Below, one piece after another: positions 1 through 7,843 of a stretch of 64,000 nucleotides of DNA. The translations under genes were made by a program, and so were the position numbers. Below the pieces are notes generated by a model that saw only the letters and a program-made list of their open reading frames with translations, was not told the origin of the DNA and searched no databases. Numbering within the stretch: position 1 is the first letter of the stretch; every line of letters starts with the position of its first letter. Origin of the DNA: Konateibacter massiliensis (GTDB lineage Bacteria > Bacillota > Clostridia > Lachnospirales > Lachnospiraceae). The stretch lies in the NCBI RefSeq assembly GCF_900184995.1, contig NZ_LT860099.1, positions 2,638,355-2,702,354 on the forward strand, given 5' to 3'.

Positions 1-1007
1 AAGTATTTCAGTATTCCACAACCGAGGGTTATGACCCCCTGCGAGAATACATCGCAAAGCGCTATGAGGAAAAGTTCGAGCTAAGCTATGATAAGAATGA
101 TATTCTGATTACGACCGGCTCCCAGCAGGCACTTGACTTGCTTGGAAAGGTTTTGATTAACAAAGGAGACCGCCTTGCAATCGAGCGTCCCGGCTATCTT
201 GGCGCCATTCAGTCCTTTTCCATGTATCAGCCTTCTTTTGTGGGAATTGATTTAAAGGACAACGGATTAGATGCTGCTATGCTAAAGACTGAACTTGAGA
301 AAGGTCCCATTAAGCTTTTATATACGGTTCCAAACTTCCAGAATCCGACCGGACTCACCTATTCAAAGGAAAGCAGGGAGCAAGTCTGTAACATATTGCA
401 AGACTATAATACCGTTCTGATTGAGGATGATCCTTACGGCGACCTTCGATTTGACGGAGAGAATCTTCCTTACATCGGTGCTGGAAAACTTCCAAACAGC
501 GTTTTGCTTGGCTCCATCTCAAAAATTATAACACCGGGCTTTCGTCTTGGCTGGATTTGCACGAAGAATAGAGAGCTTATGCATCAGCTTGTCATTGCAA
601 AACAGGCTTCCGATTTGCACAGCAATATTTTCTCCCAATATGTGATTTATGACTACCTGTCCCATCATGATTTGACCGAGCATATTGTAAAAATCAGACA
701 GCTTTATAAGGAGCAGAGCAGTGCAATGCTTGCCGCTATCCAAAAATATTTTCCGAGTACGATAAAGTACACCGTTCCGCAAGGCGGCATGTTCTTGTGG
801 GCTACTCTTCCCGACGGACAGTCCGCGCTTGAATTATTCCAGAAGGCATCCAAGAAAAAGGTCGCTTTTGTACCGGGTGACCCATTTTATGTGGGCGAAA
901 AAAATGTACCGTCTTTCCGCCTCAACTACACGAACTCTGATTCCGATACTATTTTTGAGGGAATTAAGAGGATTGCGCAGGCAATAGAAGACCTCTTATC
1001 TCCATAA
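1..1007 (+). CDS. PLP-dependent aminotransferase, class I/II (5' end outside window)
   Basis: The reading frame is open from position 3, so the start lies to the left of the window and about 334 codons are present. The visible part has the fold-type I pattern: TTGSQQALDL near the left edge, VPNFQNPTG (the Asn-Pro motif that contacts PLP), EDDPYGDLRF (PLP-ring Asp/Tyr) and SISKIITPGFRLGW, where the Lys of SISK is the expected Schiff-base lysine. The pattern fits the 2-aminoadipate/aromatic aminotransferase (LysN/ARO8-like) subgroup, which also supplies the C-terminal half of MocR regulators. Because the N terminus is missing, a GntR-HTH fusion cannot be excluded. The substrate cannot be told from the sequence. 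A bidirectional terminator follows directly. Confidence 0.88.
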   Translation, partial: VFQYSTTEGYDPLREYIAKRYEEKFELSYDKNDILITTGSQQALDLLGKVLINKGDRLAIERPGYLGAIQSFSMYQPSFVGIDLKDNGLDAAMLKTELEKGPIKLLYTVPNFQNPTGLTYSKESREQVCNILQDYNTVLIEDDPYGDLRFDGENLPYIGAGKLPNSVLLGSISKIITPGFRLGWICTKNRELMHQLVIAKQASDLHSNIFSQYVIYDYLSHHDLTEHIVKIRQLYKEQSSAMLAAIQKYFPSTIKYTVPQGGMFLWATLPDGQSALELFQKASKKKVAFVPGDPFYVGEKNVPSFRLNYTNSDSDTIFEGIKRIAQAIEDLLSP

Positions 1008-1058
1008 AAAATAAAATTGTCAGCATTCCCACTCCGGAACCTGACAATTTTATTTTTT
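1006..1058. terminator. Bidirectional rho-independent terminator
   Basis: A perfect 18-bp inverted repeat (1006-1023 with 1041-1058) encloses a 17-nt loop. The outer arms are A-rich on one side and T-rich on the other, so it can end both the aminotransferase transcript (plus) and the convergent cyclic-di-GMP gene (minus). Confidence 0.9.
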
Positions 1059-1060
1059 AT

Positions 1061-3307
1061 TCATTCCTCTTTATTCTCCGCATCGTCAGTACATGTACTC
1101 TCGTCACTTAACACCTTATCAATGAAGATTTTCACAAACGGCTCATAGAACTGGGCTCCTGCTTCCTTTTTCAGTTCCTCTACGGCATATTCCTGCGACA
1201 TTGCCTGGCGATAGCTTCGTTCACTGGTCATCGCGTCATAGGCATCGGCAATCGCGATAATTCTAGATTGGATTGGTATTTCTTCACCCTTTAATCCCTT
1301 TGGATAACCTTTTCCGTCCCATCTCTCATGATGTGCCAGTATATAATCTGCTATCTCCGACATCTCATTTACTGTACTCAAAATACGGTAACCGATTTCC
1401 GGATGTCTCTTTACTTCCTCCCATTCGTCCTCGGTGAGCTTGCCCTCCTTATTCAAAATCCCCTCTTCAATGGCAATCTTTCCGATATCATGGAGAAGTC
1501 CCACGGTTTTTAGCTCTTTTGCATTATCTTCGGACATTCCGATTGCAAGTCCCATTTTTTCACATAAGCAGGATACTCGCAAGGAATGCTGTTCCTCTCT
1601 CGGATTCTTTTCGTGAAGTGCTGACATGATTGTGAATACATTCTTTCCTCTTATACTCGGACTTTCGATCAGCTTTCTTTTATACATGTAATTTTCTGCT
1701 TTTTTCAAAACTTCTAATATAGACTCATCATTGTCGGTCTTGGCACAGAAGCCAAAGGAAATCGATAATGCGACAGAATTCACCGTTTCTTTTTTTGCCA
1801 ACTCTTTAATCTGTTGTATCATAGTTTCCATCTCATCTAAATCGGTTTTTGGAGAAAATATAATAAACTCATCACCAGCCAGACGGCATACAACGTCCTG
1901 CTCTCTGACTCCTTCTGTCAGCACCGTTGCCACCTTCTGAATATAACTGTCACCCACAGTATGTCCAAAAGAGTCGTTGATTAGCTTTAATCCATTAATA
2001 TCTGCCATTGTAAGCATAAGCGGATAATTTTCCTCTGCATCAAGCCGAATCATTTCTTCCTCAAAAAATCGCCTGTTATATAAACCCGTTAACTGATCGT
2101 GATAGCTTAAATAATTGAGCTTTTCTTCCATCTCTTTGCGATTGCTGATATCACGGCATACTGTATGTATTACTTTTTTTCCGTCCGATTCTATCGCGGT
2201 CATCATAATGTCATTTGGAACCAGAAAACCGTCCTTCCTAAGATGCCACCATTCAAACTGCGTTTTTCCGTTTTTCATACAGCTTTCCAGCTTTTCAAAA
2301 AAGACATCCTTTGAAACACTGCCATCGGGCTGCTTTGGCATGGCAAAATGTGTCGGGCTTTTTCCTATAATTGTTTCTCTTGAAGTAAATCCAAGCATTC
2401 TTGCAGCTGCATTGTTGCAATTTGTAATCTTAAAGTCATCAATCAAAAAAATACTGTCTGAAGAATGTTCGAACAGATTTCTAAAATTGTTTTCGCTAAT
2501 TCGCATCTGCTCCTCTGCTTGCTTTCTTTTTGTAATATCATTTACAATAATGGCAAGCTGATTTAGCATCGGGCGGTAGGCAATGATTTCATAATAAAGA
2601 TCGGTATGGATCTGATATCTTTCATAGCGGCTCGGTTCTCCCGTCTTAACGGTGTGAATAATCTTGTCCAAATTTTCGCTTTTCATCTCACGGTGTATTT
2701 CATAAAAATATTTTCCGAGCACCTCATTTTTCTTAAATCCCGTCAGCACCTCATGGCTGTAATTTGCGTCAATGAGTTTATAATGCAAAATATCCTCATT
2801 CGTTGTGCCTTCATAAAGGGCAAGCCCCAACTGCATCTGGCTAACTAGCGTCTTATATTTTTCCTCACTTATGCGAAGCATTTTATCAAACTCTATAATT
2901 TGGTCATATTGACTGCGAAGCTCTGACTCTGACGCTGTAAGCTGCTCCACATATGCCTGAAGCTCTTCATTTGCCGCAGAAAGTTCATCATAGCTTTCCG
3001 TCAGCTTTTTCTCGGCAACATCCACCTTTTTCAAAAGCTTGGACATAAGATAAAAAAGAAGAATCGTGCTGATTAAAACATAACCCAAGCCTTTATATGT
3101 ATTAACCACCAAAATAAGTTTGCTGTCTTTTATAACGTGAGCAACCAGGCGATCGGAAAAAGAAATCCATAAAAATCCAATAACCAAATAAAGCGTACAG
3201 ATTCTTACGCTCTCCCACTTTAACTGATTTAGTTGATCTTTTGATAATAACAAACGTAATCCATCTCTAAGTTTTCCAATCATATCGTTCTCCGAATAAT
3301 ACAGCAC
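1061..3307 (-). CDS. Membrane PAS-GGDEF-HD-GYP cyclic-di-GMP turnover protein
   Basis: The 748-residue protein has two N-terminal membrane helices (about 34-55 and 66-92), a coiled coil (about 95-145), two PAS-like sensor domains (about 146-265 and 270-395), a GGDEF domain and a C-terminal HD-GYP domain. The GGDEF signature reads AGDEF (477-481), with an intact RxxD inhibitory site (REQD, 468-471). The HD-GYP domain has HDIGK (606-610) and HHERWDGKGYP (659-669), so phosphodiesterase activity is expected. The net direction of c-di-GMP turnover cannot be decided. The start is a GTG with GAGGAG five bases upstream. An internal ATG eight codons later is less well placed. It is transcribed alone and diverges from the NYN gene. 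Confidence 0.9.
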   Translation of the reverse strand: MLYYSENDMIGKLRDGLRLLLSKDQLNQLKWESVRICTLYLVIGFLWISFSDRLVAHVIKDSKLILVVNTYKGLGYVLISTILLFYLMSKLLKKVDVAEKKLTESYDELSAANEELQAYVEQLTASESELRSQYDQIIEFDKMLRISEEKYKTLVSQMQLGLALYEGTTNEDILHYKLIDANYSHEVLTGFKKNEVLGKYFYEIHREMKSENLDKIIHTVKTGEPSRYERYQIHTDLYYEIIAYRPMLNQLAIIVNDITKRKQAEEQMRISENNFRNLFEHSSDSIFLIDDFKITNCNNAAARMLGFTSRETIIGKSPTHFAMPKQPDGSVSKDVFFEKLESCMKNGKTQFEWWHLRKDGFLVPNDIMMTAIESDGKKVIHTVCRDISNRKEMEEKLNYLSYHDQLTGLYNRRFFEEEMIRLDAEENYPLMLTMADINGLKLINDSFGHTVGDSYIQKVATVLTEGVREQDVVCRLAGDEFIIFSPKTDLDEMETMIQQIKELAKKETVNSVALSISFGFCAKTDNDESILEVLKKAENYMYKRKLIESPSIRGKNVFTIMSALHEKNPREEQHSLRVSCLCEKMGLAIGMSEDNAKELKTVGLLHDIGKIAIEEGILNKEGKLTEDEWEEVKRHPEIGYRILSTVNEMSEIADYILAHHERWDGKGYPKGLKGEEIPIQSRIIAIADAYDAMTSERSYRQAMSQEYAVEELKKEAGAQFYEPFVKIFIDKVLSDESTCTDDAENKEE

Positions 3308-3438
3308 TTATCTCCTCATGCGCCTTTGGTGGTTATAATCATATCTTTTGCTACATTATACATCATTTTTCTCGCTGTATATAATTATATCTACTTATTT
3401 AATAAAATTATAATAATTGGATTTTAACTCAAAAATAC

Positions 3439-3468
3439 TTGCATAATAAGCATAGATGACCTTATACT
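3439..3468 (+). promoter_or_regulatory. Probable promoter of the NYN-domain gene
   Basis: TTGCAT at 3439-3444 and TATACT at 3463-3468 are separated by 18 bp, giving a sigma-A-like promoter about 60 bp before the start codon. The surrounding region is very AT-rich, so chance matches are possible. Confidence 0.5.
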
Positions 3469-3527
3469 TGTTATAGATTTTACTTTGCAAAGGGGCGGCC
3501 CTTAAATCTAATTGGAGGACAAAAACT

Positions 3528-4295
3528 ATGGATAATCTTGAAAAAATGGTAGTTCTGATTGACGCGGATAATACGCGTATTTCAAAAATAGAAGCCGTTA
3601 TGCGTGAACTTTCTGCCTACGGACGCATTATCGTGAAAAGAGCCTACGGCAACTGGAAAAAGGATACACTGAAAAATTGGGAAGCTGAATTAAAACGTCT
3701 GGCGATAAAGGCAGAGCAGCAATTTGACTATGTCAAAGGCAAAAATGCAACTGATATTGCCTTAGCTATCAGTGCAATTGATTTACTTCACTCCGGCATC
3801 TATGATGCCTTCGTTCTTGTTGCCAGTGACAGCGATTATACCCCCCTTGCTCTTAGGCTTCGCGAATCCGGTGTCTCTGTGATTGGTGTCGGCGAAAAAA
3901 AAACACCTGAGGCATTTCGAAATGCCTGTGATGAATTTATTTTCTTGGAGAACCTCACCAACACAGCCGGAACGTCTGAGATTACTGACACGGACAAGGC
4001 TGTTATAGAATTGGATGCTGAGGTCGAGGAAGAATATCCACAAAATACAATTGCAACCATCGATGAAATCCACAGCCTGCTCGAAATTGCCTCCGAAAAA
4101 TATCAGGAGGATGACGGCTTTGTAAATGTAAGCTCCGTGGGCGCGTTCCTAAAAAGAACAAAACCGGACTTCGATACTCGTACTTATGGACATTCCAAAC
4201 TCTCAAATTTACTGGAAGCATATCCTGATCGATATGAAATTAAGAAATACCGCGGAAAGGGTAATGCCAGTATTGTGGCTTATAAGTGTTTATAG
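3528..4295 (+). CDS. NYN domain (LabA/PIN-like) protein with C-terminal OST-HTH/LOTUS domain
   Basis: The 255-residue protein starts with LIDADN (acidic residues 12 and 14) and carries further conserved acids at D76 and in ASDSDY (D101, D103). These form the metal-binding PIN-like nuclease centre of the NYN/LabA (DUF88) family. Residues about 178-252 resemble a LOTUS/OST-HTH RNA-binding domain, a common partner of NYN domains. A role in RNA cleavage or RNA turnover is the family expectation, and the actual target is unknown. GGAGG lies nine bases before the ATG. It stands alone. Confidence 0.85.
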   Translation: MDNLEKMVVLIDADNTRISKIEAVMRELSAYGRIIVKRAYGNWKKDTLKNWEAELKRLAIKAEQQFDYVKGKNATDIALAISAIDLLHSGIYDAFVLVASDSDYTPLALRLRESGVSVIGVGEKKTPEAFRNACDEFIFLENLTNTAGTSEITDTDKAVIELDAEVEEEYPQNTIATIDEIHSLLEIASEKYQEDDGFVNVSSVGAFLKRTKPDFDTRTYGHSKLSNLLEAYPDRYEIKKYRGKGNASIVAYKCL

Positions 4296-4478
4296 TTCTG
4301 TAAAAAAATATCTTCGACACTTCAACTTCCCTACCTCTCAATCCGAGGCGGTGGTGCTCTATATACAGCCTTGGGTTTAAGTGCACCGCAAAATCTGGTG
4401 AATGAATATACTGTGAATGTTATGTCGGTATCAATGGATGTAATCACAAATTCTTTGCTTGAACTGGCCAATCGTTAA
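4296..4478 (+). pseudogene. 61-codon open stretch in frame after the NYN stop; possible gene remnant
   Basis: After the TAG stop of the NYN gene the same frame stays open for 60 more codons and ends with TAA at 4476-4478. The translated end (about GGGALYTALGLSAPQNL through ITNSLLELANR) looks like the C terminus of a real protein rather than of the NYN gene. There is no start codon with a ribosome-binding site. I do not recognise the family. It sits immediately left of the GC-richer siderophore block, so it may be what is left of a gene interrupted when that block arrived. Confidence 0.3.
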
Positions 4479-4484
4479 ACAAGA

Positions 4485-4513
4485 TTGATATAGCACCCAA
4501 TCTATGGTATACT
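4485..4513 (+). promoter_or_regulatory. Promoter of the AraC-type regulator
   Basis: TTGATA (4485-4490), a 17-bp spacer and TATACT (4508-4513) make a near-consensus sigma-A promoter. Transcription would start around 4520, inside the operator-like palindrome that follows. Confidence 0.75.
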
Positions 4514-4539
4514 TCTAGTTAGTTTTATCTAACTAAAGG
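4514..4539 (+). promoter_or_regulatory. Operator-like palindrome, copy 1 of 3
   Basis: TAGTTAG (4516-4522) and CTAACTA (4529-4535) form a perfect 7-bp inverted repeat with a 6-bp spacer, just downstream of the -10 box. Related sequences recur at 5477-5503 and 6719-6738, each just after a promoter. Position and symmetry suit a dimeric repressor. The half-site resembles DtxR/IdeR-type iron boxes, but this is an inference. Binding by the AraC-type protein itself is the alternative. Confidence 0.6.
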
Positions 4540-4559
4540 TGTTTCTAGAGAGGTGTACT

Positions 4560-6509
4560 ATGAACAACAACTCATCAATCTTTACACAAAAGGAAATTGC
4601 CGCTGCGCTCCAGATATGGAACCGGGCGGCTATTTCCCTTTTGGATATTCGCCACAACTTGATTTCTCCCAATGAACCGCTTCAAAGCTATCGACTGCCG
4701 GCCAGTGCCTTTGTGTATGCCGGGGGCGGCGCGGAGCTATCGTTAAATGATACCGTGTACAGCGTAGATCGCTTCGGCCTGTTTCACGGCGGCAAGGGCA
4801 CGGAGCTGTCAATCCACCCGACCGGAAACTGGCTCGAATACTATATGGTGCTGTATAAGGCGACAGAGCCTTCTGTCCATAGAAGACAGTATGCGCGGCT
4901 TTTGGAGCAGGTCAATCCGTTTCAGCAGCACTATGGTTTTGCGCCGGAAAACCCTCTTTTCTTTGCAGAACAACTGCGAAGGATGTTTGAAAAATGGAGT
5001 GGTCCCACACCTCTGAATTTGTTCTATGGGAAAACGGCTTTTTACCAACTGGTGTATGAGGTCTACGAGGAACTGGACCGCGGTAAAGTCAGTGTTTTTG
5101 AGCCTGATATAATTGTACTGGCGCAGAAATATTTAAATACGCATTATGATGAAGCCCTATCCATACAGAATATGAGGGAGGTACTGGGTATTAGCAACTC
5201 ACATTTCCACCGCCTGTTTACCGCACGGACGGGGCAAAGCCCCCAAGAATATCTGATTAACCTGAGGTTGGCTGCAACGAAGAAATATCTTTCTGATACG
5301 AACTGCACCCTTCGGGAAATTGCTACCAAATGTGGGTTTTCGGATGAGCTGAGTCTGATGCGTATGTTTCGCAAGCACGAGCATATGACTACAACGCAGT
5401 ACAGGGATATTTGTACATCCCAAATGGGAGATGCGCCCATAGATAACCTGCTGTCTTTTCCGTATAATTGGGAGAGTCTAGTTAGTCTTGACAAACTCAA
5501 AGGAAAAGGAGAAACTTTTATGTTCAAACAAATGCGGAGCAAAGCGGTGGTAGCTGCGGCGCTGTCCCTGATGCTGCTGATGAGCGCTTGCGGTACTACG
5601 CCGGTGAATACTAACAGTGATACATCAGCGCCAACAACCTCCATAACAGCCCAAACCTCTACCGAGGAAGAAACAAGGATAATCAGCACGGAAAAGGGCG
5701 ACGTTGAAATTACGGGGACGCCTGAACGGATAGTGGCAAACTACTATTATGGTGAACTGCTAGCGCTTGGGGCAATGCCTGTAGGTATTGGTTCATGGAT
5801 GCCGGTTGGCTCTACGCTCGAAAACAAACTGGATGATGCTCAAAAAATTGAAACTTGGGAAGCCGAGACCATTATGGCGCTGGAGCCGGATGTCATTATC
5901 ACAAGTTCAGAAAAGGATTATGAGAAACTTAGCAAAGTAGCCCCTGTTGTTTACCTCAATCCGTCAAACAACATGACCGCTCTGGAAAGAATGCTGTTTT
6001 TGGCTGAGGTTTTGAACACAGAAAATGGAAGCCAAACAGCAACAGATCTTATCCAAACATATGACGAGAAAGCAGCAACCGCAAAAAAACAACTGGAAAG
6101 CACTGGGGTTTTGGACAAAACAATAACAATTATAGTTGCTACGGACTATGACAATATTATGATTATTGGTACTGGATGGGTAAATTATGGCGCTAATATA
6201 ATTTACAATGATTTGGGAATGAATATGCCGGAGAAGCTGCAACAGACACTCTCAGCAGCCGGCGCCACCTATATGCAGAATGTATCGATGGAAATGCTGC
6301 CAGAGTATTGCGGTGATATTGTTATGCACATTAATTACAACGAGGACACCGATGTTTTTGCTGACGATCCTGTTTTTCAAAATATTCCGGCCGTAAAAGA
6401 AGGTCGATATTTTCAGGTTGCGAATGGTTATATGTTTTACAGTGACATTCTTTCTAGTACCGAGCATCTTGACTACATAACAAAGGCTTTGGCCGAACTG
6501 CCTCAATAG
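4560..6509 (+). CDS. AraC-family regulator fused in frame to a siderophore-binding lipoprotein
   Basis: The frame is open for 649 codons from the ATG at 4560, preceded by GAGAGG. A GTG at 4539 is in frame but has no ribosome-binding site. Residues 1 to about 180 form the ligand/effector part and about 183-285 carry the paired AraC helix-turn-helix motifs (NMREVLGISNSHFHRLF and LREIATKCGFSDELSL). The frame then runs through what looks like an intergenic promoter/operator into a full lipoprotein with its own start at 5520. The domain order resembles B. subtilis Btr (AraC plus Fe-siderophore binding domain), but Btr has no secretion signal in the middle. The most economical reading is a regulator whose stop codon was lost. 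Whether the long product is made is unknown. Confidence 0.75.
   Translation: MNNNSSIFTQKEIAAALQIWNRAAISLLDIRHNLISPNEPLQSYRLPASAFVYAGGGAELSLNDTVYSVDRFGLFHGGKGTELSIHPTGNWLEYYMVLYKATEPSVHRRQYARLLEQVNPFQQHYGFAPENPLFFAEQLRRMFEKWSGPTPLNLFYGKTAFYQLVYEVYEELDRGKVSVFEPDIIVLAQKYLNTHYDEALSIQNMREVLGISNSHFHRLFTARTGQSPQEYLINLRLAATKKYLSDTNCTLREIATKCGFSDELSLMRMFRKHEHMTTTQYRDICTSQMGDAPIDNLLSFPYNWESLVSLDKLKGKGETFMFKQMRSKAVVAAALSLMLLMSACGTTPVNTNSDTSAPTTSITAQTSTEEETRIISTEKGDVEITGTPERIVANYYYGELLALGAMPVGIGSWMPVGSTLENKLDDAQKIETWEAETIMALEPDVIITSSEKDYEKLSKVAPVVYLNPSNNMTALERMLFLAEVLNTENGSQTATDLIQTYDEKAATAKKQLESTGVLDKTITIIVATDYDNIMIIGTGWVNYGANIIYNDLGMNMPEKLQQTLSAAGATYMQNVSMEMLPEYCGDIVMHINYNEDTDVFADDPVFQNIPAVKEGRYFQVANGYMFYSDILSSTEHLDYITKALAELPQ
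5440..5503 (+). promoter_or_regulatory. Internal promoter and operator copy 2, within the regulator reading frame
   Basis: TAGATA (5440-5445), 17 bp and a perfect TATAAT (5463-5468) are followed by the operator-like repeat at 5477-5503 (TCTAGTTAGTCTTGACAAACT and AAAGG). The right half is less symmetric than in copy 1. It would drive the lipoprotein gene separately from the regulator. Confidence 0.6.
5520..6509 (+). CDS. Ferric-siderophore ABC transporter substrate-binding lipoprotein (nested start)
   Basis: The ATG at 5520 is preceded by AAGGAG with an 8-nt spacing. It begins a 329-residue protein with a classic lipoprotein signal: basic start (KQMRSK), hydrophobic stretch and LLMSAC with the lipidated cysteine at residue 24. 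A Ser/Thr-rich linker (about 25-60) leads into a periplasmic-binding-protein type III domain (Fe/B12 family) that starts near TPERIVANYY and ends at the C terminus. It should sit on the outer face of the membrane and feed the two permeases downstream. It lies wholly inside the longer ORF from 4560. Its own promoter, ribosome-binding site and signal peptide make separate expression very likely. Confidence 0.85.
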   Translation: MFKQMRSKAVVAAALSLMLLMSACGTTPVNTNSDTSAPTTSITAQTSTEEETRIISTEKGDVEITGTPERIVANYYYGELLALGAMPVGIGSWMPVGSTLENKLDDAQKIETWEAETIMALEPDVIITSSEKDYEKLSKVAPVVYLNPSNNMTALERMLFLAEVLNTENGSQTATDLIQTYDEKAATAKKQLESTGVLDKTITIIVATDYDNIMIIGTGWVNYGANIIYNDLGMNMPEKLQQTLSAAGATYMQNVSMEMLPEYCGDIVMHINYNEDTDVFADDPVFQNIPAVKEGRYFQVANGYMFYSDILSSTEHLDYITKALAELPQ

Positions 6510-6574
6510 CTCGGCATCTGCATATCGGAATGATAATGCTGTACAAAACAAGAAACGCATGCATCACAACCCAG

Positions 6575-6598
6575 ACCCCCTGCGAAAATGCTGGGGGT
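6575..6598 (+). terminator. GC-rich hairpin after the binding-protein gene
   Basis: CCCCC (6576-6580) pairs with GGGGG (6593-6597), with two more pairs inside a one-base mismatch. The run of T that follows is poor, so it is either a leaky terminator or an mRNA-stabilising stem before the permease promoter. Confidence 0.45.
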
Positions 6599-6682
6599 TA
6601 TTCCGTGTACATCTTTAAACGCGGCAGAATAGCCTATGAACGTAAAGAGAAAAATCGCCATCTCATATGAGAGATTATGTCA

Positions 6683-6738
6683 TTGGAAAAGACGAGTGCT
6701 TTTCGTATAATAAAAGAGTTGGTTAGTCTTGGCAAACT
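6683..6738 (+). promoter_or_regulatory. Promoter and operator copy 3, before the permease operon
   Basis: TTGGAA (6683-6688), 17 bp and a perfect TATAAT (6706-6711) form a strong promoter. It is followed at 6719-6738 by TTGGTTAGTCTTGGCAAACT, 17 of 19 bases identical to the core of copy 2. It implies coordinated control of the binding protein and of the permease-ATPase-exporter operon. Confidence 0.65.
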
Positions 6739-6814
6739 TGGTTATTCTATGCTGGCAAGCCTAAGTACTACGATTTATACAACTACAAGTCTATCATCGA
6801 AAGGATACATATAC

Positions 6815-7843
6815 ATGCAACATCTCCTCGCAAAACAGCCAAAGCGCGGCACTGCCCGTTTTGCGCTCTACATGATTGCGGGGGCTGGATTTCTGGCACT
6901 GATGTCAGCGGCGTCGATTAGCTTCGGCGCCGCCGATATGAGTTTGTATACAGCCTGGAGGGCGGTTTTTAACTTCAATCCCAACCTGACAGAGCACCAG
7001 ATTATCCAGACCCTCCGCTTTCCCCGTACTGTGGCTGACCTTATCGTTGGGTGCAGCCTTGCCATCTGCGGTGCGCTAATGCAAGGCACCACAAGAAATC
7101 CTCTTGCCGATTCCGGCTTGATGGGTATCAGCTCCGGCGCAACCTTTGCCATTGCTCTGTGCATGGCATTTCTGCCAACCCGCTCCTATGGGCAGACTAT
7201 GCTGTTTGCTTTTATGGGAGCGGCGGTAACCACCGGAATGACCTATAGCATCGCCTCTCTCGGCAAACGGGGTATGACGCCGCAACGGCTGGTGCTGGCA
7301 GGCATCTCCATATCAATGCTGTTCGGTGCGTTTTCTCAATACATATCAATTAAATACAGGCTGGGACAGGCGCTGGCCTACTGGACGGCAGGCGGCACCG
7401 CCGGAGCCAAATGGAGCGAGCTTGCTATCGTGGCCCCTTTTTTCGCAGTGGCTGTTTTGGCCTCCCTTGCATTGTCGCCCGCTGTAACGGTGATGAGCCT
7501 TGGCGAGGACGTGGCAACAGGATTAGGACTGAAAACCCGGCTTGTTAAGGGGATTTCGACCATCATTGTACTGGTACTCACCGGGCTTTCGGTCATCGTT
7601 GTGGGACCGGTGGGCTTTGTAGGACTTATCACGCCGCATATTGTCCGCTATCTGGTGGGTGTGGATTACCGCTATATCATTCCGGCATCAGGTCTTTACG
7701 GTGCACTTCTTACCGTAACTGCCGATTTAGTGGGGCGGCTAATCAATAAGCCCTACGAAACCCCCATCGGCATCATTTTCGCGGTAGTCGGTGTTCCATA
7801 CTTTCTCTACCTTGCCAGAAAGCAAAGGAGGGAGTTTGAATGA
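6815..7843 (+). CDS. Siderophore ABC transporter permease, FecCD family (first)
   Basis: The 342-residue, highly hydrophobic protein of the BtuC/FecCD family has about ten predicted membrane helices. The typical LRFPRTVADLIVGCSLAICGALMQG segment is near the N terminus, and GPVGFVGLITPHIVR is near the C terminus in the region that contacts the ATPase. The start was placed at the ATG at 6815 (AAAGGA upstream, MQHLLAKQ). The frame is open back to 6677, but that stretch covers the promoter and operator. It overlaps the next gene by 4 bp (ATGA), which suggests translational coupling. Base composition is GC-rich compared with the rest of the window. Confidence 0.92.
   Translation: MQHLLAKQPKRGTARFALYMIAGAGFLALMSAASISFGAADMSLYTAWRAVFNFNPNLTEHQIIQTLRFPRTVADLIVGCSLAICGALMQGTTRNPLADSGLMGISSGATFAIALCMAFLPTRSYGQTMLFAFMGAAVTTGMTYSIASLGKRGMTPQRLVLAGISISMLFGAFSQYISIKYRLGQALAYWTAGGTAGAKWSELAIVAPFFAVAVLASLALSPAVTVMSLGEDVATGLGLKTRLVKGISTIIVLVLTGLSVIVVGPVGFVGLITPHIVRYLVGVDYRYIIPASGLYGALLTVTADLVGRLINKPYETPIGIIFAVVGVPYFLYLARKQRREFE

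Noticed and set aside
5144..5689. 181-codon minus-strand ORF opposite the regulator/lipoprotein junction
   Set aside because: It mirrors the GC-richer plus-strand gene, has no ribosome-binding site that I can see, and resembles no family.
6677..6814. Upstream extension of the first permease to position 6677
   Set aside because: The extra codons cover the promoter and operator copy 3. The ATG at 6815 has a ribosome-binding site and gives a normal N terminus.
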